A DNA stretch of 28,174 nucleotides from Candidatus Saccharimonadota bacterium. GTDB taxonomy: Bacteria; Patescibacteriota; Saccharimonadia; Saccharimonadales; SLHW01. Position numbers and translations under genes: made by a program. This document shows positions 22,537 to 28,174 of this stretch, piece after piece (the stretch's first letter is position 1; each line of letters opens with the position of its first letter). The notes beneath the pieces are model-generated. The model was not told where the DNA came from and did no database searches. It saw only the letters and a list, made by a program, of their open reading frames with translations. The DNA is taken from positions 1 to 28,174 of the forward strand of contig SLHW01000001.1 in NCBI GenBank assembly GCA_007135955.1, read 5' to 3'.

Positions 22537-24143
22537 TGCTTGATCTCCGTAACTTCTGCTACCTGCTCAGCTGTTTTTTTATCGTCTTTTTTGGCTTTCT
22601 TCTTGTCAGCTTTTGCTGAAGCTTTTTTATCTTCAGGAGGGACTGATTTATCACCAACTGCGGAATCAGGCTTACTGTCGCTATCATCTTTGGCTTTTGT
22701 CGTCTGGCTCTCAGCACCCTTAAGCTGAACGAGACATTTCTCCTTGAGTTGTGCTTTGACTGGCTCATAGTCATCATCACTTTCTACTTTTGCAGCATAT
22801 TCCTGCAAGTGAAGCTTGAGGTTGCCAACATCAACTTTCTCGCCTTCTTCTGCGTTCAAGACAATATCTAGTGCCAGCTGCTGAGCAACCAATGAATACG
22901 TGTCGCCTGGGGCCTGCGTAAATAGCTCGTTTAGATGCTTGCCGACCTCTAGTGCTCGTTTAGCTTCGAGTGCTAATTCAGAACCAAAGTGAGAGAACTC
23001 TTCGGCCTGTCGGTAGTCTGCTAGTAGCTTCAAAGTTTGCGATGCCAGCGCCTTTTGTCGCTTATTATGACCAATTCCGCCGGCACGTGTCACTGACAAC
23101 CCCATGTTTAACGCCGGGCGAATACCGTCTCGGAAAATATTCATATCTAGTATCCATTGCCCGTCTGTAATCGACATAACATTAGTTGGTAGATAAGCAG
23201 TAATATCGCCACCGGCAGCGTTGATTATTGGAATGCTAGTTAGGTGCTTGCCTGTTGAGTTTAACCTACCTGCTCGCTCCAAAAGACTGGAGTGCGCATA
23301 AAACATATCGCCAGGGTAAGAGTCTCGTCCTGGACTAACTCCTGACATCAAAGCAACTTCACGGTAAGCGTGAGCGTGACTGGTCAGGTCATCGTAAATG
23401 ATAATGGTATCTTGTTCACACTTCTGCCAAAGATATTCAGCCATCGAACAAGCAACGTACGGAGCAATGTAACTCATAATTAACGACTCAAACATATTTG
23501 ATACGACAACGATTGCCTTTTCAAGGCCGCCATTTTCTTGGAGACTAGACAAAAGCGCGTCTACGTCGCTACGTCGTTTAGCAATTAAGCAATAAACCAC
23601 TACTTGATCGGTGTTTTTCTGATTGATAGTTAGTTGCGTCGCCAGAGTACTTTTACCCGATTTACTATCACCCAGTAACGCCATACGTTGTCCTCGAACA
23701 ACTGGAAATAAAGAGTCAACGCTTAATACTCCGCTTTCTAGTTGATCGCTAAGCAGCTTACGCTCATAAAGTGGTGGAGCTGTATTAAACACCGGCCAAA
23801 CACCGTCTGCCGAAATCGGACCCTTGCCATCAATTGGTTCACCGGTCACTGTAACAACTCGTCCGACAAAATCTTTGCCAACACGACTTACCAATTGCTG
23901 ATGCTGAATAACAGCAATCATACCGACTCGTAATTTTTGATCTCCTAGATGCAGTACTGTTACAGTATCTTTTTGAACTTGGTGTACAAACCCTTTACTG
24001 CCATCTTCAAACAAAACTAAAGCATGAATCGAACACGGCTGCAGACCGCTCAACTTAATCAGATAGTTATCAACAGCGATAACCTCACCGACAGCGTTGC
24101 CATTAGCAACTAACTTATCGAAGTGTTGATTACCAGAATTCAC
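22533..24143 (-). CDS. atpA: F1 ATP synthase alpha subunit with charged C-terminal tail
   Basis: A 536-residue non-catalytic nucleotide-binding subunit. The beta-barrel domain (VGEVIAVDNYLIKLSGL, FVGRVVTVTGEPIDGKGPI) is followed by a P-loop GDSKSGKST, in place of the usual GDRQTGKT. IIIYDDLTSHA is the Walker B region and SVTRAGG carries the conserved Arg. The last 50-55 residues form a Lys/Ala/Asp-rich low-complexity tail (KKASAKADKKKAKKDDKK) beyond the normal end. GTG 24143 overlaps the delta stop (GTGA), with AGAGGTG just upstream. Confidence 0.96.
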   Translation of the reverse strand: MNSGNQHFDKLVANGNAVGEVIAVDNYLIKLSGLQPCSIHALVLFEDGSKGFVHQVQKDTVTVLHLGDQKLRVGMIAVIQHQQLVSRVGKDFVGRVVTVTGEPIDGKGPISADGVWPVFNTAPPLYERKLLSDQLESGVLSVDSLFPVVRGQRMALLGDSKSGKSTLATQLTINQKNTDQVVVYCLIAKRRSDVDALLSSLQENGGLEKAIVVVSNMFESLIMSYIAPYVACSMAEYLWQKCEQDTIIIYDDLTSHAHAYREVALMSGVSPGRDSYPGDMFYAHSSLLERAGRLNSTGKHLTSIPIINAAGGDITAYLPTNVMSITDGQWILDMNIFRDGIRPALNMGLSVTRAGGIGHNKRQKALASQTLKLLADYRQAEEFSHFGSELALEAKRALEVGKHLNELFTQAPGDTYSLVAQQLALDIVLNAEEGEKVDVGNLKLHLQEYAAKVESDDDYEPVKAQLKEKCLVQLKGAESQTTKAKDDSDSKPDSAVGDKSVPPEDKKASAKADKKKAKKDDKKTAEQVAEVTEIKQ

Positions 24144-24739
24144 GACTGCACCTCTTGTTTTTGTGAAGTTGCTGAAGATTCAGCAACCGAACTAACAGCT
24201 TCTGATGTATCAGGTGATTGGTGAGCATCGCCAGAAGCTGCTTGTTTAGCCTCAAGTTTTGCGACGTATTCCATTAAGACACTGCGCTTTTGGCGGAAGT
24301 TTTCTTTTAAGCTCAAGTCAAACACTTTGTTAGTAGAGCGCACGACACACCCGGCTCCGATATTGGGCTGAAGTCCAACTTGCACTAAAACAAATGGATC
24401 AATAGCTTTGCGCAAATACTCCATTAATCGACTCAAAAAAAGCGGTGACGGATCGACACTAAAACTTATGTGGAGCCTTGGAGCAGCATCGCGAACTCCA
24501 GTTAAGAATTCAGTTAGCCCCTCTCTGTCTTCTTGTTGCAATAAATTTAGTCCGTTTGACTGTACTACTTCATCGAATAATCGACTCATCTTTGGTAGAT
24601 TCATAGGACTGCCAGGCTCACGAATTGACGCTTGATGCATAAAATCATTGAGCGAAGTCATCTCACGATAGAGGCGATTGATGTCAATCACACCAACCAC
24701 ACTATTTGGCAATTGCAAAGTGCGGCCGCTATGATCCAT
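24140..24739 (-). CDS. atpH: F1 ATP synthase delta subunit, divergent
   Basis: A 199-residue protein in the atpH position. The C-terminal part of the core resembles the delta/OSCP conserved block (QPNIGAGCVVRSTNKVFDLS, then LKENFRQKRSVLMEY). The N-terminal helical domain is barely conserved. About 40 Ser/Ala/Glu-rich residues follow the usual end. ATG 24739 overlaps the atpF end by 11 nt, and the stop overlaps the atpA start (GTGA). Sequence alone would be suggestive; the cluster position makes it convincing. Confidence 0.82.
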   Translation of the reverse strand: MDHSGRTLQLPNSVVGVIDINRLYREMTSLNDFMHQASIREPGSPMNLPKMSRLFDEVVQSNGLNLLQQEDREGLTEFLTGVRDAAPRLHISFSVDPSPLFLSRLMEYLRKAIDPFVLVQVGLQPNIGAGCVVRSTNKVFDLSLKENFRQKRSVLMEYVAKLEAKQAASGDAHQSPDTSEAVSSVAESSATSQKQEVQS

Positions 24740-25361
24740 CCTTCAAGTCCTGTAAGATTACGTTTTTATGTTGCTCGATATCAGAGATAATATAGTCAAG
24801 TTGATCATTAAGGTCGATTTGATCGCCAATAGCTGCCAGAACGTAATGATTGACGATGTCGCCAATATTTTCTTCAAACCGTTTTATCATACGGTTTTTC
24901 TCGGCATCAATTTCTTTAATAAGTTGTTGACTCATTACTTGGCGTTGCTCTTCGATTGCTTCTTGGGTTTTCGTGATGGAGTCAATTGCCATTTGCTTTG
25001 CGTCAGTTATGGATTCTTCGTATTTGCTAAACTCTTCTTGTAGTTTTTCAGTGATTTCATTTTTCATAAACTCATTGAGCTGCGAGGTAGTTAGTCGCAA
25101 GTCTTGCTGGAGAAACATAGCATTTTCTCCAATAATCTTCTCAAAGTGAAGTCGGCCACGGTTACGAAGCTCTTCACGAAATTCATCATTAAAAATATGC
25201 TCAACTTCGTGCTCAGCCTGATCTACATAAGTACCACCGGCAGCGCCTCTTTGCTTGCCAAGTGGGCCATGACCATGACTTAGTCGAAGCGCGAGCCATA
25301 TCAAGGCTATAGCAATAGCTGCAATTCCGATGAGTATTGCTGCTAGTCCATATATATCCAC
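24729..25361 (-). CDS. atpF: F0 ATP synthase b subunit-like stator protein
   Basis: A 210-residue protein with one N-terminal membrane helix (about 5-28), a Gly-rich turn, and a long charged helical region (about 50-190, rich in Glu, Lys, Gln and Arg) likely to be a coiled coil. This is the form of the b subunit that links F0 to the top of F1. It is longer than E. coli b (156). The GTG start at 25361 has GAGAGGTG about 9 nt upstream. It precedes atpH in the usual order. Sequence conservation is low, as normal for b. Confidence 0.82.
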   Translation of the reverse strand: MDIYGLAAILIGIAAIAIALIWLALRLSHGHGPLGKQRGAAGGTYVDQAEHEVEHIFNDEFREELRNRGRLHFEKIIGENAMFLQQDLRLTTSQLNEFMKNEITEKLQEEFSKYEESITDAKQMAIDSITKTQEAIEEQRQVMSQQLIKEIDAEKNRMIKRFEENIGDIVNHYVLAAIGDQIDLNDQLDYIISDIEQHKNVILQDLKDGS

Positions 25362-25387
25362 TTAACGCCCACCTCTCTTTATTTGCA

Positions 25388-26227
25388 TCACAGTCTTAAG
25401 ATTAAATATACCCCAAATATACCGATTATGAAAATAATCAGCCCTACAAGTATCACTTGCAACATACCCTTGACAATTGATTTCTTAGACAAGGGATTAC
25501 GCCCGATTGATATAATACTGCTTCGAACGCCACTATACATCAGGCTTGCCGCCACAAAAGTACTTACGATAAAGACAAATGTCGCTATATATACTCGGCT
25601 TGCTGGTACTGGTTCACCGACAATAGACTCAGCCGCTCGCCGTAAAAACTCGGGTAAGTTTGCTTCTGCCGGTGACTGGAATGGGTTTTGGCCAACCAAG
25701 ATATCGGCGTTGATCCGTCCAATTTGCACCGTTCGATCGCCTGCTTGAGCACTACTGACTGCATTGCTGCCATCAAATGGCTCCAGTGCTCGACCAATCA
25801 CTAACGGTGCGATATCATCTACTGCCATCCCGATTCCCTCGAGGGAAGATATCGTGATGAAGTCTCCGGCCTCAATTGGACCGTTTTGGGTACTAACCAG
25901 TAGCCTAAAGCGTCCATTAGTTGCGACAAACGTTTGCTCGGCGTCCTCATTAGCAAGTGTCACTGGCGCATCATTTGGGTTGATAACAACACCGTACAAA
26001 TCTTCGACTCGCTCGAGAGTTGCTGGCACTACTTTATCTGAATCTTCCTCATCGAGGACGACAATTATGCCACGATCAAGCGTTTGATCACTGTCGAAAC
26101 CCTGAGCAAACTGCTGAGCATCAAGTGCAATTGGTGAGCTTAATGAAAACATAAATAATCCAGCTAGTCCGATAGCTGAAGCGACTTTTTTCATTGACAA
26201 CCATTGTCTTATTTTTGTCTTATTCAC
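25388..26227 (-). CDS. Secreted/membrane protein with C-terminal two-helix hairpin, first gene of the atp cluster
   Basis: Up to 279 residues. A signal peptide (hydrophobic core AIGLAGLFMFSL) leads to a beta-rich outer domain containing NGPIEAGDFITISSLEGIGMA and VIGRALEP (about 115-150), a GPI..GD..t.S..pG pattern I associate with tail-fibre and S74-type proteins. The C-terminus is two membrane helices (about 212-231 and 251-277) joined by a GRNP loop (242-245), resembling the Arg-Gln/Asn-Pro loop of F0 subunit c but without a carboxylate in the second helix. It sits 26 nt before atpF, where atpB/atpE would be expected. GTG 26227 is the longest start; ATG 26194 gives a more typical MKK signal peptide. 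Function unknown. Confidence 0.7.
   Translation of the reverse strand: MNKTKIRQWLSMKKVASAIGLAGLFMFSLSSPIALDAQQFAQGFDSDQTLDRGIIVVLDEEDSDKVVPATLERVEDLYGVVINPNDAPVTLANEDAEQTFVATNGRFRLLVSTQNGPIEAGDFITISSLEGIGMAVDDIAPLVIGRALEPFDGSNAVSSAQAGDRTVQIGRINADILVGQNPFQSPAEANLPEFLRRAAESIVGEPVPASRVYIATFVFIVSTFVAASLMYSGVRSSIISIGRNPLSKKSIVKGMLQVILVGLIIFIIGIFGVYLILRL
26196..26208. promoter_or_regulatory. 13-bp palindrome overlapping a -10-like box near the atp cluster start
   Basis: GACAA-TGG-TTGTC on the minus strand is a perfect 5+3+5 inverted repeat. Its first half is part of GACAAT (26203-26208), a -10-like hexamer 8 nt before the in-frame ATG at 26194. TTTACA (26228-26233) lies 19 nt further up. This could be an operator at a leaderless promoter, but it also lies within the coding region if GTG 26227 is the start. 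Confidence 0.3.
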
Positions 26228-26297
26228 TGTAAAATACTGCGGTCGTTTCGTTAGTATTATCGATACAAATATACAAACTCCATTGTAGCATAACGCT

Positions 26298-27440
26298 TTA
26301 GTTTTTAAGAATACTCTCTCGCATTTTTTCTAATGTTTTTTCGAGATCTACTAACGTAGTCGAGCGCCCGAGCGTCATTCGCAAGCTAGCTGCTGCCAGC
26401 TCATCCGTTTTACCAATAGCTTTGAGTGTTCGGGAAGGTATCTTAACTTTTGCTGCGCGACACGCTGATCCAGTTGCGACCAATACACCCGCTTGCTCTA
26501 GCTGCAGTTGTAACACTTCGTTGTGTGTTCCTGGAAATGTAACGTGCACATTGTTGGCAATACGATGTTTTGTCGAACCATTTATCTCAGCACCAGAAAA
26601 ATTCTCCAAAATATGCGATATAAAGATATTTCTAAGCTGCGTGAGTCGCTTTGCCTCCTCGCTACGACTTAATTGCGCTACATCTAATGCCTTAGCAAGC
26701 CCAATCGCAAACGCAACGTTTTCAGTGCCACTACGCACCCCTCTCTCTTGTCCTCCGCCAAAAATAACTGGCGCAAGCTGGAGGTGTCGACTGACATAGA
26801 GACAGCCTGATTGCTTAAAGCCATAGACTTTTCCACCATTTATCGTCAGCATATCTACTCCCAGTGTATGGACGTGCAGGTCAAGATAGTTTGCTGCCTG
26901 GCAAGCATCGGTATGCAAATACAATGGCAGTTTATTGCCTGATTTTAGGCGCTCTTTTCGAATAGCGTCCAGCTCGGCAGCGATTTCTTTGAGGGGTTGG
27001 ATAGTGCCGATTTCACTATTTACGTAATTAACACTTACTAACACCGTTTTGTCATCGATGTAATTTTTTATATTGCTTGAGTCGATTAACCCATCTGGGT
27101 TAACTGGCAGTTCACGCATAGTAAACTGACCGGCTGGCTCATGCACTGAATCGTGTTCTGTCGCACTAATAACGCAGTTTGCCTCCGGGTACTGACGCAT
27201 AACGCCCTGAATTGCAAGGTTATTTGCTTCAGTGCCACCAGCAGTGAAAAAAACTTCCTCGGCTTTACAGCCCAGCCAAGAGCCAATCGTTTGCCGGGCG
27301 GCGTCGACATCCTGCTTGACCTGTTTAGCTGGCAAATAGCGAGCCGATGGATTGTAAAATCTATCAGTAAAATATGGTTGAACAATAGCTAAAACCGCCT
27401 CGTCAACTGGAGTAGCAGCGGCAGAGTCAAGATATATCAT
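26298..27440 (-). CDS. Cysteine desulfurase (NifS/IscS family)
   Basis: A 380-residue PLP enzyme that takes sulfur from cysteine for Fe-S clusters or tRNA thiolation. Visible: N-terminal YLDSAAATP, PLP-stacking His96 in ATEHDSV, Asp178 in HTDACQ, Schiff-base Lys204 in NGGKVYG, and catalytic Cys327 in TGSACRAAK. The C-terminal SLRMTLGRSTT is typical. Two family positions differ: Gly instead of His before the PLP lysine (usually SxHK), and GFKQSG in place of GPKGxG. ATG 27440 follows the upstream gene by 9 nt and lacks a Shine-Dalgarno. No iscU or other Fe-S genes are adjacent, so supply of MnmA is a reasonable role. Confidence 0.95.
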   Translation of the reverse strand: MIYLDSAAATPVDEAVLAIVQPYFTDRFYNPSARYLPAKQVKQDVDAARQTIGSWLGCKAEEVFFTAGGTEANNLAIQGVMRQYPEANCVISATEHDSVHEPAGQFTMRELPVNPDGLIDSSNIKNYIDDKTVLVSVNYVNSEIGTIQPLKEIAAELDAIRKERLKSGNKLPLYLHTDACQAANYLDLHVHTLGVDMLTINGGKVYGFKQSGCLYVSRHLQLAPVIFGGGQERGVRSGTENVAFAIGLAKALDVAQLSRSEEAKRLTQLRNIFISHILENFSGAEINGSTKHRIANNVHVTFPGTHNEVLQLQLEQAGVLVATGSACRAAKVKIPSRTLKAIGKTDELAAASLRMTLGRSTTLVDLEKTLEKMRESILKN

Positions 27441-27449
27441 ATATATAAT

Positions 27450-27818
27450 CTACACGCGAGAGTAGAGTTTTTGACCGACAGCATCACGGTAAGCCCGAGC
27501 TGCCTGAAGTAGGTGATCGGCTTCTTTGCGGCTAACTGGCTGATAATGTCCGTCACGAACTCTGAGAATGCGGTCTGGTCGAACCTCATACCGTGTGGCC
27601 TGTACTTTGCGTTCACCGGTCTGTCTATCTGTCCACTCTTCGTGCCATACCCAAGTATGCTCATCAAGGCAAAAGAACTCTCGCCGCCCACTAGCTGGCA
27701 CATCACCAAACAGCCGTCCGCCAATTTTTGCTTCATGGCGCAATAATTTTTGCTCGAGCGCCTGATTGCGTTGCATCTGGCGTTCTTGTTGGCTTTGTCG
27801 AAGCATCTTCTTAAGCAT
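27450..27818 (-). CDS. Small conserved-looking protein of unknown function
   Basis: A 122-residue, basic, probably cytoplasmic protein. It has an N-terminal helical Gln/Arg-rich region (about 1-30), a central part with aromatic strands (REFFCLDEHTWVWHEEWTD) and paired RYEVRPDRILRVRDG, and a helical C-terminus (KEADHLLQAARAYRDAV). No signal peptide or membrane helix. ATG 27818 overlaps the preceding stop as TAATG, and cysteine desulfurase follows after 9 nt, so all three are probably co-transcribed. I do not recognise the family. Confidence 0.7.
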   Translation of the reverse strand: MLKKMLRQSQQERQMQRNQALEQKLLRHEAKIGGRLFGDVPASGRREFFCLDEHTWVWHEEWTDRQTGERKVQATRYEVRPDRILRVRDGHYQPVSRKEADHLLQAARAYRDAVGQKLYSRV

Positions 27819-28132
27819 TAGTTATCGCCCCCAATAAATAATCCGCCCTTTGAGTACATCTGCGCCTCTTGTCGTGCCAACCTTGATAACCCCTCAATGT
27901 TCATTTCAGTAAATACTGTCTTAGTGTCTACATCAGCAACACCCTGTGGAACTTCAAGTTGACGGACGTCCAGTTCTTCGAGTTCAGGTTGGACTAGCTC
28001 TTCACCATATGTCCGAGTATAAACACCCTCGAGAATTGAACAGGCGGTGTCAATTCCCCGAAGTCGATGCTGGATTACAACTTCATGATAATTGCTTGGA
28101 TCTTTTTCTGGTGAAAATAAGGGTAATTTCAT
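27818..28132 (-). CDS. Small protein of unknown function
   Basis: A 104-residue acidic protein, no signal peptide or membrane helix. It contains a likely helix (QHRLRGIDTACSILEGVY), an acidic middle (QPELEELDVRQLE) and a Gly-rich end (YSKGGLFIGGDN). Its stop overlaps the next start (TAATG), and its ATG lies 2 nt after the stop of a partial gene at the window edge. This tight packing argues for a real gene. Family not recognised. Confidence 0.68.
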   Translation of the reverse strand: MKLPLFSPEKDPSNYHEVVIQHRLRGIDTACSILEGVYTRTYGEELVQPELEELDVRQLEVPQGVADVDTKTVFTEMNIEGLSRLARQEAQMYSKGGLFIGGDN

Positions 28133-28134
28133 AA

Positions 28135-28174
28135 TTATTTCAGCCCGAATAGTTTAGTGGCATTACGCGATGAA
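28135..28174 (-). CDS. C-terminal end of a gene cut by the window edge
   Basis: On the minus strand the last 13 codons read SSRNATKLFGLK followed by TAA at 28137-28135, ending 2 nt before the next gene's ATG. The spacing fits an operon member. Too short to identify. Confidence 0.4.
   Translation of the reverse strand, partial: SSRNATKLFGLK

Noticed and set aside
1..28174. UGA recoded as glycine (Gracilibacteria/SR1 code)
   Set aside because: phr, ftsA, the baseplate-J-like gene, atpA, atpG and atpH all end naturally at TGA next to a following gene, so TGA is a stop here.
1..28174. CRISPR array, insertion sequence or integrated element
   Set aside because: No regularly spaced repeats, transposase, integrase or flanking repeats were found by eye on either strand.

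Overview
The window looks like chromosome from a Patescibacteria/CPR bacterium, most likely Candidatus Saccharibacteria (TM7). This rests on gene content and protein character, not on any search. Points in favour: a divergent F1 ATPase cluster; an alanyl-tRNA synthetase that stops right after its editing domain; a membrane-anchored baseplate-J-like protein beside ftsA; and large secreted surface proteins of a kind familiar from this group. TGA is used as an ordinary stop by several genes, so this is not the UGA-recoding Gracilibacteria/SR1 lineage. Nearly all genes lie on the minus strand and are tightly packed, with ATGA, GTGA or TAATG overlaps. One gene (19062-20012) is on the plus strand. 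I see no rRNA, tRNA, CRISPR array, insertion sequence or prophage.

Layout, in minus-strand transcription order from the right edge. (1) 28174-26298: the tail of a partial gene, two small unknown proteins, and a cysteine desulfurase. (2) 26227-20027: a secreted/membrane protein ending in a two-helix hairpin, then atpF-atpH-atpA-atpG-atpD-atpC. No atpB (a) or recognisable atpE (c) is present; the hairpin protein sits where F0 genes are expected. (3) 20012-19062 on the plus strand: a membrane-anchored beta-rich fibre-like protein. (4) 18912-12303: a surface-protein locus with four related secreted proteins, a DUF916/DUF3324-like membrane protein, and a PKD-domain membrane protein. (5) 12265-11207 mnmA and 11160-9259 alaS. 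(6) 9212-3278: ftsA, a baseplate-J-like membrane protein, ruvX, mltG and a LysM-CHAP peptidoglycan hydrolase, a cell-division and cell-wall cluster. (7) 3251-4: obg, a 2H phosphoesterase and a class II photolyase.

Some genes connect across these blocks. The cysteine desulfurase is a plausible sulfur donor for MnmA tRNA thiolation. FtsA, MltG and the LysM-CHAP protein would act together at the envelope. The surface locus resembles in plan the Firmicutes WxL/DUF916 systems: several secreted proteins plus a membrane-anchored two-domain partner.

Two initiation modes are visible. Operon-internal genes, many starting with GTG, usually have Shine-Dalgarno sequences. Several genes that appear to head transcripts (obg, alaS, mnmA, ftsA, one surface gene, perhaps atpC) start with ATG, have no Shine-Dalgarno, and carry a -10-like hexamer only 7-11 nt upstream, which points to leaderless mRNAs.
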